Shown piece after piece: positions 14,401 through 26,116 of a DNA stretch of 64,000 nt. Numbering within the stretch: position 1 is the first letter of the stretch; each line of letters opens with the position of its first letter. The position numbers and the translations under genes are program-made. The notes under the pieces were generated by a model that did no database searches, was not told the DNA's origin, and saw only the letters and a program-made list of their open reading frames with translations. The stretch comes from Sanghuangporus weigelae (taxonomy: Eukaryota > Basidiomycota > Agaricomycetes > Hymenochaetales > Hymenochaetaceae), in the NCBI GenBank assembly GCA_033182465.1, contig CP137322.1, positions 1,798,001 through 1,862,000 of the forward strand. The letters run 5' to 3'.

Positions 14401-16651
14401 CCCGCTTCAGTCGGCGCAACATCAATGACTCAAGTTGCTTATGAAGCTCTGTGATCTTCGCCTCATGATCAACGTCAGTCAAGTCGAATTCATTCGTAAG
14501 TGCAACTGAAAGGCAACCTCGTAAGCGAATAGACGGCCTCGAACAGCCTATATGCGCTTACATTTCTCCGGCATGAGGAAGTGCATCAGAGCTAGCAGCT
14601 CCTTGACGTTGTTTTGCAGAGGCGTTCCAGTGATAAGTAACTTGGACGCAGCGTGGAAAGTCCTAAGCGCTTCATAAAGCTGACTCTCCGAGTTCTTCAG
14701 ACGATGCGCTTCGTCAACGGCCAGGACCTGCCACTTGATTTCACCAAGCATAGCAGCATCACGAAGGATCAACTCGTATGTCGTCAGCAGTACGTTCATC
14801 TTGATCTTCTTGCTCTTGCCTGGCTCCGCGGAAATCTCGTAGTTCCTGATTACCTCGCGAGAGCGACTCGAGCCAATGTAGCAGATGACATTGAGGTCGG
14901 GAGCCCATGCTGCAAACTGCATTTGCCAAGCGGTGATTGTCGAGAGAGGCACGATGACTAGGAAAGGACCATATTGGTTGTACTGGTGGAAAAGATAGGA
15001 GAGAAAAGCGACAGTTTGGACAGTCTATGCGCGAACATCAGACTCTTCAGCCGCATTAACCGGGTGCGTCACTCACCTTGCCAAGTCCCATCTCATCGGC
15101 GAGGATACCATTCTCACCCTTACTCCAAAGATAAGCAAGCCAGTTCAATCCAGTTAGCTGGAAGTCCTTCAGCTCGCCGCCTGTCTCAGAAATATATTCC
15201 GGGTCCTTCTTGATCTTCACGAACTCCGGACGCTTGTCTCTAGGGTAGTGCGTACTCCTGTACGGGAATCTGCCTTCCTTTTCTCGTTTCTGGAAGATAT
15301 CGATCTGCTCCTTCGCGATACTCTTGATTTCCTCATAGCTCTCCCACGTGCAATGCTCGTAGGGCAGACCCATCCATTTACAGAAGTATTCGACGTCACC
15401 TGGAACGTCACGCGTCGCCACGACGCGCTCGACAGTTTTGAATGTCTCAAGATCCTGCCTTTCGCGTTCCTTGTCGAGCAGGAGTGCTTCCTTGTCTTCT
15501 GGACTAAGTGTTGGATCATCGAGACGCGCCTGATAAATTTTGTAGGCTTTGATGTAATTGTCCACGCGCTTCAAGCCACGGTATCGCTTAAGGAACTCAT
15601 AGTTTTCGTCAGTGTTGTGGAGATGGGAAAACCCTTTCCACTTGATGTGGTAACGCTGTACGAGATGTCAGAAGCTTAGTATAGTCGAAGCAGTGTATGA
15701 ACAGACGTACAATGTTGTCATGCCAGAGATCCTCAGGGTCATTTTTTCGATCCTCGTCCCGCATATGATAGAAAACGCCTTCAATCTCATGCTCTTCCTC
15801 ATATTGCACACCAGGATCAGCCACATAGTAGCCGCTATCCACGTCATCTTCAAACTCTTCAAAGTTCTTGACGTCGTCGAAATAATTTGGAACCTTGATA
15901 CCGCGGCTCGAGACGCGAATACTGTCGTCTGGGATACGCGGCTTCTTCTTTTTCTTTGAGCGCGCACCGTATTCAGAATCAGAATCAGAATCTGCTTGAC
16001 GGGAGGGTACGGGAGCAGGAGTTCTCGAGACTGTGAATTCAAATCCACAAGTTGAGTGAAGAGGGCGAAAGAACGATGACAAGACAGTACCTCTTGGTTT
16101 TGACAACTTCTTCCTTTTTACTGGCTTTTTCTTGCCATATTCTTCATCGGCGAAGGAACCATCGTCTGACTCGTCATCGAAGCCCTAAGTATTTGAGGAT
16201 GAGTTTAAAGGAGGATTTTCAAACATGAGTGAATTTGACATACACTTCCAACCTGTAAAAGACACACAGAAATGATGCCAAATTTAGGACTCTATATCCT
16301 ACTATCACTTAGTGTGAAAGACTGCAGACGCACCTTGCTAGATATCCTTGAGCTACCAGGTGCAATGTAGACGTTGTTGGAAGCCTCGACATCGCCCTCG
16401 AAGGTGTAGTCAGGATCACCGTCCGCGTCTTCGCCCTCGGCGTCTGCGTCCATGTCTGGGTCAGACTCGGCGTTGTTGAGGTCGGCCAGACTGCGCTGTG
16501 GCTCATAAGCGCGGGAGGCAGCTGGGGCGAGGGCAGGAGTTGGGTGATCAGAGGCGGCACTAGTTGTCTCGGCGGAGTCCGAGTCGAAATGCATGTTGTC
16601 AGAGGTATCTTTGAGGGAGAGGGCGAAGTTTTGGAGGGCGGGAGCAGGCAT
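11405..16651 (-). CDS. CHD1: CHD1 chromodomain helicase, ATP-dependent chromatin remodeller
   Basis: A Snf2-family nucleosome-spacing enzyme acting in transcribed chromatin. Domain order: an acidic N-terminus ([19 protein letters not shown]); paired chromodomains ([20 protein letters not shown] and [20 protein letters not shown]); an ATPase with [29 protein letters not shown] (DEAH) and [10 protein letters not shown]; a helicase C lobe ([47 protein letters not shown]); the SANT-SLIDE DNA-binding region ([20 protein letters not shown]); and a C-terminal helical CHCT/DUF4208 domain ending [20 protein letters not shown] basic Ser-rich tail ends NGSKPHR. More than ten short introns are present. 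The start [13 protein letters not shown] is the first ATG in frame; upstream codons stay open without one. The full domain set indicates a working gene. Confidence 0.96.
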
Positions 16652-17833
16652 GGGATGGGGGGAGAGGGAAGTGGAGAGAGGGAGAGAAGCGGAGGACAAC
16701 GGCGAGAGGGCACTGTTGATGGGGGGAAATCAGTCAGGGCGAGCCGCGTTTACAATGGCGTGGCGCATCGGGCGAATGTCCCGGCGTCACCGCCTGTTGC
16801 TCACGGCGACGAAGTTGAAGCTTCTAACCAACACTTTTTATTTCTCTTTCGCGGACAATAATATAAATAATTCCACTGTATATTCTACAGACAAATAACG
16901 AGTATAATACAGACGCAGCGAGCGAGGAGCGAGGGACGTTGAGATGAAGATGTACGCGGGAGAAATAGGGGAGCAGTAGAGCGCGAACGCTGATGATGAC
17001 GCCGATTACTAGTGGATTTCGACGGAGACCCCAAAAATTTCAGTTGTCCGTCCGTCGAAAGCGAAAGCACTGCCAGTGCCAGTCACAGTCCGCCACTCGC
17101 AAACCATTTGCCACTGCCGTTGCCGTTGTCCTTGTCACTGTCTACATTCAAAATCACCCATTCCCATCGCGGTCGGTTCCCCTTTACGGACCCTTGCGGT
17201 CAGACAGGTCTGTCTCTTCCGGCACGTAGCCGGCGTACCCCACCATTGTCCCACGCGATCCACGCGACCCCGAATACAGCTCGCACGTCACCACATCCCA
17301 AGATCATCTCGTCAACAACAATCTCCATCCGATGCGACGGACGTGCCTCCCGTCCCGGTCCAGTCTGTCCAGCGTGACCCCCCTTTCGCCGTGTATTGCC
17401 GCGGTACTCGCGTTCGTTCCCTCCAAGTCAGGGTATCTGTACGTACGTGTACGTGCACCCACCCCGTCCATGCCGCGCGCCGAGCCCCATCGGCGGCGAA
17501 CAAGGTCCACTCCATACACCATACATGACCCATGGGGCTCACTTCCTAAGACGGCGACTTCCCATCTCAGAGTAGCTCACAAACATCCCCTTGGTCACCG
17601 CGTTTATTCCGCTTTTGTTCCCATCCTTCCTGATTCCTCGTTGCTGCAACGCACGCGCACGTTTCACATTCTCTCGGCATCAGCGAAGATCATCCCGCTC
17701 ATCGTGGTTCAGTTCGGGGATGTGAGATTCCGGCTCCGATCCGGTAATCTCCGGATGATGTAATATCCTAAGTCGCACGTGATTGACTATTGCCTTCATC
17801 CATCGATCTTACTGATGTGTCGTGTCGAGCACC
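16652..17833. other. Divergent intergenic region between CHD1 and the Yippee gene
   Basis: The 1.18 kb are pyrimidine-rich on the plus strand, with loose TGCCGT/TGCCAC repeats near 17100-17150. Open frames of 60-150 codons occur on both strands around 17000-17760. They are Pro/Arg/Cys/Ser-rich, overlap each other and show no motif, so I read them as composition effects. The CHD1 promoter should lie at the left end and the Yippee promoter at the right. Confidence 0.5.
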
Positions 17834-18455
17834 ATGAACTCGACGGTCAACTTGAGTCCGACTGACGATACCAAAGCACATGTCGTTTCTTTCTATCGGG
17901 ATAGAGGACACTATGCATGTGCGCAATGCTCGGCCGTCATCGTCAGCACCTGCTTTCTCTGGTCCTTACGAACTTGTCTGACTCCTATCTCCTATAGAGT
18001 CTGCAAGATGAGCTTATAAGCAAGTCGTTCTCTGGGCGGGAAGGACGTGGCTTGTAAGTGTCTTGAAGTCCTTGATAAAAAGAACAATGACTGATTAATT
18101 GCTAGCTTGATGCACTCAGCTGTAAATGTAAAGCATGGGAAGAAAGAAGATCGTCCTCTCTTGTAAGCGTCACTCTGACACAGTATATCCGCATCTTGTT
18201 TATTCAAACCATTAGGACTGGGATGCATACAGTAGCAGATGTATTCTGCGTTGGGTGCAACGACCGGCTAGGTTGGTACTACGTCAAAGCATCTGACAGC
18301 AGTCAGAAATACAAAGAAGGTGAGAGCGAACCGAATTTGCATCCGTCGTCTAATCCACTAACTCTCGTACTACTATCTTCTCAGGGAAATATCTTCTAGA
18401 AAGAGCAAAGATCGTCAAAGATAATGTATGGCGGTTGGACGATGACGATTTCTGA
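17834..18455 (+). CDS. Yippee-like zinc-binding protein
   Basis: Five exons in 622 bp splice to a protein of about 120 residues that covers the whole Yippee fold. CAQC and CVGC are the two zinc-binding CxxC pairs. Around them are DELISKSFSGREGRGFLM, VNVKHGKKEDRPLLTGMHTV and WYYVKASDSSQKYKEGKYLL, all family hallmarks, and the end is WRLDDDDF. Exons lie at about 17834-17941, 17998-18053, 18115-18162, 18215-18320 and 18385-18455. The first donor is GTCAGC, less usual but phase-consistent. Yippee proteins belong to a beta-tent fold group with Mis18 and cereblon. Yeast Moh1 is the fungal reference, and the cellular role is poorly defined. Confidence 0.95.
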
Positions 18456-19037
18456 TTCCGGCTGTCCGTTGATACCCTTTTCCCGACGATCTGATGACAC
18501 TTTTCATCTCGTTCAACTCGCGATTGCATTCTTCATCTCTGTATGCATACGTACGCGTGCTCACATCGCCTGTAACATGTATCAATATAGGACTTAAATG
18601 GAATAATTTGCCTTGGGCTTCGAGGGTACATTGCAGCATTCACGTAAGAACCCGCCGGCTGACACCAGAGGGGAAGTGCTACTACAAGCCGCACCAGAAG
18701 AAACTGCACCACCGTGTCTTGCATCTCGTTAATATCCTCCGTTTGTGGTCTCGTTCCGTCATCTCAGGCTATTAAAGTTAGTCTGGCAATGTAGCACGCC
18801 AAAGTTTGCCTGACGCTACACAAGAAGGCTCTCTCAACTGGCGAAGGTTCTCGACTGGCAGACTGTGGCGATATTGAATCTCGCCTTTGTGCTAAATTCT
18901 CGTTTTGTTTCTGTCAGAAGAAACGCTCTAGTCGGCGTCGTCTCCACGTCCGGAGTCGTGTTGATGCTACGAAGACATTTATTAATATTCAGTATTCTCA
19001 TCTACGTAAGTTCTCACCTTCATGGAATTTTTCTCAG
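18456..19037. other. Yippee 3' flank, no supported gene
   Basis: Short open frames on both strands have no motif. The stretch ends at the left terminus of the inverted-repeat element. Confidence 0.5.
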
Positions 19038-19869
19038 TACAGGCATTTAACTGGTCCTTTGAACACCCAATACAGATCCACTCGTACACAACACAACAAA
19101 CACTTTTAGAGAAAACTAATTACATATCTGAGTAGCCTGCTATGGAGGCTACATGCTGAATTTTTTTTGAGCTGTAAAATGTGCAGGAAAATTTGAATCG
19201 TGCGGTGCGTGTGAAAAAAGTAGGATAAATGTCACGAAATTAACTCCTTTGAACACCTTGTGACACAACTGTCACGCTAGTGCATAATTGCTGCCCGTCG
19301 TTGTGCTTCTGCCCCTATCTCTCCTCTCATGACTGTCTCTGCCCCCCTGCTGCCCTCTCATCCCTCTGCACCCATCCTGCTGTAGAGGATGGTAAAGGGA
19401 GGAGAAAAAATTGTTGAATATTTAGCGAAATAATAGGGAGAATTAGCGAGATGAGATCCGCCCGATTACGTAATAATGTTGATCAGCCTGCCAGTCACGC
19501 TTTTCAAGTAACCTTTGTTGTATGTCTTATATTAATTCATTGGATAGCTCTTTTGCCACAAAAACTAGGCTGCATGTACTTACAGTAGCATAGTATAAAT
19601 ATATCTACTTTTGAGCCATGCTCAAAGCATGAAGGAATAGCAAAATTCGCCTGATTCATTGTTTCTCATTGAGTTTTACTGAAATTCAGTAGTAAATAAT
19701 TTCTCTGGATTTAACGGGACATGGTATTTTGCTGCAATTTCACAGCATGATTCATGTGTATTCTATGCACCTATGATAAAAATTTGGAGTTGCAAATCAG
19801 AGGTTTGAGTGAGTAAATGCAGGGTGTTCAAAGGAAGGGTACTGTTTAAAGGACTAGTTAATGCCTGTA
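19038..19869. mobile_element. 832-bp non-autonomous DNA transposon (MITE-like) with terminal inverted repeats
   Basis: The left end reads TACAGGCATTTAACTGGTCC and the reverse complement of the right end reads TACAGGCATTAACTAGTCC. The match runs about 28 bp, to CTTTGAACA, with three differences. TA at both outer ends suits a TA target duplication, as in Tc1/mariner-like elements. The subterminal motif CCTTTGAACACC recurs at about 19246 and, inverted, near 19830, as often seen in such elements. The interior is AT-rich with no reading frame of note, so a transposase would have to act from elsewhere. The near-match of the ends suggests a moderately old insertion. Superfamily is inferred from the TA alone. 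Confidence 0.75.
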
Positions 19870-20419
19870 GCATAAATCCAAGGATGAAATTTTACAGTCT
19901 ACCTTACGTGTTTGTGCTAGTGCTAAAGTTTTGGACGTAACTTCCATTTCGGAGGAAGTGTGGCTGAATGGAAGGAACGCTCCAGACTCCGACTCATCAA
20001 TTTGCCTCCTCTTGACTTCGCGCAATGTGGCTCGGACCTGACGAATACGGGTGCCACATAAAAACACCATCCCGAATACTGCTGCTTACAGGTACGTGCG
20101 TCCTGACTGAAATAAGTCGTGCAAAGCGCAAGCACGTTTGTTCACTCATTCTATGCCTTATCCAGATCCAGATCCAAATGCAACATCGAATTTTGCTCAC
20201 ATCGAGCACGCCGTGGGCACTGAATCACAAAATGCAGAGTGCTGGGATTATTGGGGGTAGAGTAAGCCGAAGAAAGTATATTGTTTGCAGGGAAGTGATT
20301 GACACGAGCTACTCGACTGGGGATAGATAGGAGAGAAGCTTTATAAATTGAGGCACACGCACAAGGTCTGTTCGATCAGTCGCTTTGGAGAACGAGGAAA
20401 GAACTCGAAGATCTTGGAT
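19870..20419. other. Stretch between the inverted-repeat element and the broken gene
   Basis: Short open frames only. It probably holds the original promoter of the gene that starts at 20420. A CCAGAT-type short repeat lies at about 20160-20175. Confidence 0.45.
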
Positions 20420-21872
20420 ATGTCTCCGCACGACAGAAAATCGCCCTATTTCGAGGTCTTGAGGGATGGTACGTCCAAGTCCTTCGGCTTAAAGTCTCTG
20501 TTATTCGATTCTATTTCAATATTGTAGTTCTGGACCACTACTTCCGGTTCGTCAGGCCAGCTATGAATGAAAATCCAACCGACTCATCAGAGCATCGATA
20601 TGAGATTATTCGTGAGTCTCTTCCAATCACCTCTTCGATTCCCCTCCAGTCATTCAATAAACGGCTTTGCTCTTCCCCTCGCTCTTTTATAGTCTTACAT
20701 TATTCGAGAGTATACTCGTCTCAGATGAAAAAAAATTTACAGTGACCACGGTGCCGATGAGGACGAAGTAGCAATACGTGCCTTATGGCAGGTGATCGAC
20801 TGTTATGCAAATGAGCGCAAGGAAGCGAGGAACTACTATACGGAGCTTCGACAGCGTGAGTGTTTGAATGAAAGTTCTCCTTGTACGATGGCGCGGACTT
20901 ATCCCGTCATTCTATGAGTTTTGCATGAAAATTATATCGATAGCGTGGATATCGTGAAAGAAGATACTGGGTATACAACGGGAGGCAGGTACAAATTATC
21001 AGGTATGAGCATCACCTGCACTGCAGCAATACCTTGATGGAATGACCTATTGGGATATAATCAGTCGAATTCAAGAAAGACAGCGAGGAACACAAGAAGT
21101 ACGGACATTGGGTATTTGCCGAGGGTTACGGGCGAGACTACCAACAAGCCGCATACCTCGCGCTCTCAATAATGTATTTCAAAGAGAGCAACAGCCTGCT
21201 ATGGGTAAACGAAGCTTACAACCTACCTTAAGAGCTCGCTCACATGCCATGGACGGGAGAAGATCGAGATCGCGGGATAAACTACTTCAGCGAGTCCGAC
21301 AAGAGAGCCCTGCGCAAGGATATGGAGAAGAACAAGGCGCCAATCCCGAATATCTTGCGTAGTGGCGAGAAAGTGGAACCGGTAATAAAAAAGAGCGAGT
21401 CGATGAAGTCGATGAAGGCCCTTTGGAAGAACTACTCTCCGTTCGGCTCTCCAAAGGAGGAAAAGAAAAGTTTTATAAGCAGCTCTGATTCCTCTGGGAG
21501 TTACACCAACGTCACTCCCATGCGTCGCAACTCCGGCCTCAGCCTTTTCAGGTCTCGAGGTTCTAGGACGCCACCCACTCGCAAAACGCTTCTAGGGCAC
21601 CAAGTCCCAGCGGTAGGTGTGATAGTACCACTGGGGGATCCAAGAAAGTCACCCCACAGTCCAGCATGAACAAGCTCAAGACTTCCCATCCAAACAGTAG
21701 CAGATCGTCCGTCTCGAGCACCCGGACGGCGAGAGAAGACAAAGATGATGGCTTGGTGATGAAAGAGCCGCTAAAATCGAAAGGCCAGGGAAGCAGGCCG
21801 ACGAGTCAACAAATTAAGCGGCTCTCACATGTCACACATGCAAGACCTGGAAGTCCGATTATAGAGGAGTGA
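20420..21872 (+). pseudogene. Hypothetical basidiomycete protein gene with an in-frame stop and a phase break
   Basis: The frame splices well over most of its length: MSPHDRKSPYFEVLRDV, FRFVRPAMNENPTDSSEHRY, ADEDEVAIRALWQVIDCYAN, ENYIDSVDIVKEDTGYTTGG, HWVFAEGYGRDYQQAAYLAL, NSLLWVNEAYNLP, ELAHMPWTGEDRDRG, then a Ser/Arg/Lys-rich tail ending SPIIEE. A 47-nt intron near 21615-21661 joins the last two segments in frame. Two things are wrong. A TAA falls between NLP and ELAHMPWTGED inside otherwise continuous coding sequence, with no intron of normal size able to remove it. The intron at about 20612-20746 joins its exons one base out of phase. Either this is a recently broken gene, or sequencing errors sit at both places. 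I do not recognise the family. The transposon copy lies 550 bp upstream. Confidence 0.6.
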
Positions 21873-22039
21873 TAATCCTGGAGAGCAACAGCGTGGCTCG
21901 ATCTGGTCAACTCCTTGTGTCACTAGGCTGTTTGAGCTGGAAGATAGCTATTGTATTGCAGTAGATCTTAGTCGCAAAATAACTTGTTTGTCAGTGAACG
22001 TGCTGATTCAAGAATGTTTACCAGTGCCATGTAACAATC

Positions 22040-22207
22040 TAGGAAACGGCAAGCTGAAATGATGAGATAGTCGTTCCCATGGTGCTCGATCACCAGTGAG
22101 TGAAGTTTACAAAGGAGAGGCGCCTTCGATTGCTGGTTAGTCAAACCCACCAAGAAAGACATAGTCTCCTGTATAGTTAGTGGTGACCAGAAATGGGAAT
22201 TGGACAA
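22040..22207 (-). pseudogene. Possible C-terminal fragment of an F-box protein
   Basis: A minus-strand frame reads APLLCKLHSLVIEHHGND and ISACRFLDC, which resembles the closing segment of agaricomycete F-box/LRR proteins (a leucine-rich line followed by xSACRFLxM). Nothing upstream continues it, and VMA16 ends at 22305. It would be a relic of about 55 residues. The match is from memory of the family pattern only. The rest of 21873-22304 shows nothing. Confidence 0.3.
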
Positions 22208-22304
22208 CGAGGAAGATATTCAAAGTAAATATATCGTGTAGCGTAATAGGGTAATATATTGCCAAATATCGAACATCCCGACGATAAGTGCTGGTTTTCG
22301 ATGA

Positions 22305-23327
22305 TCATAGTTCAACATGAGCAAACTGAGCCAGTGGTGACGGGCTTGCCACACCCGCAGCAGCAGCGATTTCACCAGCATTCCCGACCATTAATAGGCC
22401 AACTAAATGATAATTGATCAGTTTATGTATGAATAATGAAAAGGAGGGGGGTACCAATAAGTCCGAAAAGACCAAGTATACTGCCGAATACCTCCACGAT
22501 GAGGATCTTCACGAAAAGGTTGGGGTCCGCTGCGTCACCTAATGCTGCTGTTGAACCACTGACCCCGACCGAAACGCCGCACAGCAAGTTGCACGCGCCG
22601 ACGGTTAATCCACCCCAGAAGATTGCGAAGCCTGTGATACAGATTAGATATCTCTTCAGCTTTGCCTAAGTGTGGCATACGACAGCAAGCGAACAGACCG
22701 GTGTAATAGTTCTCTCGCGTATAAAGGTTTGCTTCGTTGACAGCTTGAAGTTTCGCAGAATAGACGATAGCCATGATCTGCACATGTCACGGTACGATGA
22801 GCACGGATCCTTCAGAGTGAATTATCCGATACATACGACGCCATAAATTGCAACTACTTCACAGAAAATGATACTGGATACAGATTAAATGTTAGCTTCG
22901 ATCCATTCATTCGGCACATGCAAGTGTACACGCACCTAATGAGATTCTTCGTGCGTATTCGCGGTGCGCGTACGCCGCCGCCGATAATTGAAGTTCCAGT
23001 GATGAAGATGCCCCTGCATCCCAATACCGGAAAGAATCTTCACGTCAGCGCGACAAGCGAGATGTAATCGTACTCACCAGCCTGCTCCTAGAACACTAAG
23101 ACCGATACACAACCCGATACCCGTAGAGGCCCACAGGTACGGACTTGTCTCCTCCAAGAATCGTCCAACATTGAATGCCTCTCCTGAACCTGTTCATTGC
23201 GGACACGTTATGAGGGCCTGCTGCTGCCAACCATGTTGAATTACAAACCAGTAAAAAGCAGGTAAAGTGCAATGATTATGACAAGGAATGTCGGTAGTCC
23301 AAGGGAATAGTAAGTCTTATAGCCCAT
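22305..23327 (-). CDS. VMA16: V-type ATPase proteolipid subunit c'' (Vma16)
   Basis: Part of the membrane-embedded proton-carrying ring of the vacuolar ATPase. The protein starts [19 protein letters not shown], an extra N-terminal membrane helix that marks c'' against c and c'. Four more hydrophobic segments follow, with repeated Gly-rich packing lines: [38 protein letters not shown] (carrying the essential Glu), [20 protein letters not shown], and [20 protein letters not shown]. It ends [10 protein letters not shown]. At about 210 residues it has the usual length. Six short introns interrupt it. It is divergent from the ARFRP1 gene over about 200 bp, enough for a shared promoter; both proteins work in the endomembrane system. 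Confidence 0.95.
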
Positions 23328-23526
23328 CGCAGACTGCTTTGGCGGTGAAATGGGTCGGCAAGATGGAAAAAAGGTGTGACAAGAGGAACGTGAGTTGTGG
23401 CGAAGTTCGAACGAACGTTGCGGGACGGACGACGATCCCTTCCAAGGCGCAAATCGCGTACATATTGATCGACGCGGCTTCAGGCTGAACCAAACCTCAT
23501 CTTTCTCTACTGACTCTAATGTTCTC

Positions 23527-24446
23527 ATGTACCATCTTCTCAAAGGCTTGCATGAATACTTGACGCAGTCAGTTTCCGCAAGTTACCTTCTTGAAAGAGT
23601 TTAGTAATGATTCACTACTTTTCCTACAGAAAGGAGGAGTTCTCCATTATCATTCTTGGTCTCGATGGCGCAGGCAAAACCGTGAGCATGGGCGACCTTA
23701 CCTCTTAGTCGATTAGCTACTCAAGCAGACGGTTCTGTTACAGACCTTCCTAGAGAAAGTGAAGAACATCTATACAGGTGTGCCGGGTCTATCTCCAGAC
23801 CAGATTGGTCCGACTGTAGGGCAGAACAGTAAGTATCAAGCACGTTTGCAAAAGGCTGTAGAATAAGGAAGGATCCGATAATCTAGTGGGCAAGATCACA
23901 CTTCCGTCAACGATACTGCAATTCTTTGACCTGGGTGGCCAAACTGGAATCAGGAATATCTGGTCTAAATACTATGATGATTGCCATGCTGTTGTGTTTA
24001 TAATAGACGCTGCAGACCGAGAACGTCTAAACGAAGGCTGGGAAGTATTCGGTGAGCCTTTCTCCACAAAGGATAAAGCAATTTCCTGATTTCGTATAGA
24101 TTCCGTCTTATCGTCACCTCAGATCCTTCACGTTCCACTGCTACTACTCGCAAATAAACAGGATGCACCAGAAAGTTTGTCGGTGGAAGAGATACGAGAA
24201 AGCTACGAAGGCTGGTATCAGGGCAAGAAGGACAGCGCGCGCCGTACATATGGCGAAGAAGCCGATAGACGGCACGAACGGTTTGCGAGCCTTGATGTCA
24301 TGGGTGTTTCCGCTCTTGAGGGGTGAGTTTCTCATTACTGACAAACGTCGGGTACCCGGTGCTGACTGGTTTTGTATATAAGGACTGGAGTGAATACTGC
24401 AGTTGATTGGTTATTTATCCGAGTGCAAAATAGCCGCCGAAAGTAA
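23527..24446 (+). CDS. ARL3: ARFRP1/Arl3-type small GTPase
   Basis: A Golgi/trans-Golgi GTPase of the ARF family. The head MYHLLKGLHEYLTQKEEF matches ARFRP1 (yeast Arl3): no Gly2 for myristoylation, and yeast Arl3 is N-acetylated instead. The nucleotide-binding motifs are present: GLDGAGKT (P-loop), IGPTVGQN with the switch I Thr, FDLGGQ (switch II, with Phe where most ARFs have Trp), and LLLANKQDAP (NKxD). SALEGTGV is the SAx motif. The tail is IRVQNSRRK. Introns lie at about 23569-23629, 23683-23743, 23830-23885, 24051-24120 and 24324-24382. Its role in yeast is to bring Arl1 and GRIP-domain tethers to the trans-Golgi. Confidence 0.92.
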
Positions 24447-24657
24447 GCAAGGTCCTTCTCTCGGTTTGGATTAAGCGCTAAATATCATCCAGAGAGGACT
24501 CTGCATGAGACTGAAGCTGTGTACTACGTAGACTTATTCAAAAAGAGACTGTGCAATCTCAAGAAAACTGGGTTAGGATATAATTCAAGATACTCTCAAT
24601 CCGCATCAAGAAAAGGAGAGAAAATTTCCATTCAGGAAACGGGAAGTCAAACGAAAA

Positions 24658-26116
24658 TCAGACAAGACCTCTCGAAACGGCAATCTGGTATGCTTTGTAT
24701 CCGACTGCGACTCCAATGAGGAGTTTGGCGAGAGGTGATCTTGCAAAGAGCTTGACGAGAGCAACAAAGGTGACTATACTTTGGCCGAATCTAGTGGATA
24801 CTTATGTTAATTGAACACTTAGCAAATATGAGAATACGCGGACCTTTTCAAGCGCTTTACACGATCGTTGATCATTTTATAAACACCTTCGTTAAGGAAT
24901 GTGTGCGGAATGCGGTATACTTCACGTTCATCAGGAAGTATGTATGCAGCCCCGTTGGTCCCCGGATCTGCGTCGGTCGCCGCCCGTACGAATGCAGCAG
25001 CGACTTTCGTAGTGGGCACGAAAGGAATACCGGCCAGGAGTGCCTTCAATGCAGTCGGAACAATCGCGGTGTCTGTGTTTCTCGGGTTTAACGCGAGCTT
25101 TCTGTATCATGGCGTACGATGGAACACGGACCGGCAAACCATGGGCAAACTGTTGCAACACGCATTCCCTTTAGCTCAAATTCGTCCTTTATGGAACGCA
25201 TGAGACCAATGATGGCATGTTTTGACGAAGCATAAAGGGGTGCGCCAGGAATCCCAGAAATCGAACCTAAATTAGATAAGAACGCTATGTAGCCCGGTTC
25301 AGATAATGTAACGTGTTGAACGCACCCATAGAGCCAATCAAAACCAGGGTCTTTAGGGAACCCTCGTTTTCATTCTTAGCGAGGTAATAGGCAGCAAGTT
25401 GGGTTGCTGCATCCTTTCAGAATCGTACAACTTCAAAGAAATTGAAGGAGTAGAGAACATACTGTATAGTACGCTTATGAGATTGATCTCAACGGTTTTG
25501 AGATTTGGCTTTGTCGGAAGACCTTGCTCGTTCAACCGGACAGTTGTGAGACTTGCAATTTCAGTGACTCCAGCATTTGGGATCTAAAAATTAGATATAA
25601 AAAAGAAGGATGACGTTGCAAATACGACCAAGCATACCACGACGTCAATCCGACCGTATTTCGAGAGAGCGAACTGGAAGAGGGCAGCTTGTTGGTCGTA
25701 CTCAAGGACATTGCAAAGTTTCACGACAGCGTCTCTGCTCGGATTTCATCCCGATTTCTGTAAGAGGAAAGATGCAGAGAAGACGGAAACACGTACCCTC
25801 CGATTTTCTTGACCTCCGAAACTGTTTCTTCGGCTGATTTCACGTCAATATCACCAATCACAACGTTGGCGCTAGAAGAACAGAAGGGATCAGAGCACAC
25901 AGTGTTTCACATTCAGAAAGCTACGTACCCATAGCGTCCGAAGGCGACAGCCGCCTCTCTTCCAAGTCCCTTTGCCGCACCTTGAAAAAGACGCGTTTAC
26001 ATCGTTTCGGCGCTTGTATATGACCGCGAAAAATTCTCACCTGTGATGAGAACAGTTTGTCCTCTTACTCTGCCAGCATACTCGAACAATCGGCTATCAG
26101 GAATATTAGCGGCCAT
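24658..26116 (-). CDS. Short-chain dehydrogenase/reductase with a C-terminal hydrophobic anchor
   Basis: A classical SDR with a Rossmann fold using NAD(P)(H). TGAAKGLGREAAVAFGRYGA is the TGxxxGxG cofactor motif and NVVIGDIDV the acidic end of beta-2, which favours NAD. PNAGVTEIAS is the NAG motif. SMGSISG supplies the catalytic Ser and YASSK the Tyr and Lys. RVATVCPWFADT is the usual PG-like loop. The last exon, VTFVALVKLFARSPLAKLLI followed by GVAVGYKAYQIAV, looks like a membrane-binding helix. About eight introns are present, one with donor GTCCGT. The pattern is closest to 15-hydroxyprostaglandin dehydrogenase-like SDRs, but the substrate cannot be read from sequence. Confidence 0.9.

Noticed and set aside
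17076-17763. Overlapping frames of 140-150 codons between CHD1 and the Yippee gene
   Set aside because: Pro/Arg/Cys-rich in several frames at once with no motif; expected from pyrimidine-rich DNA.
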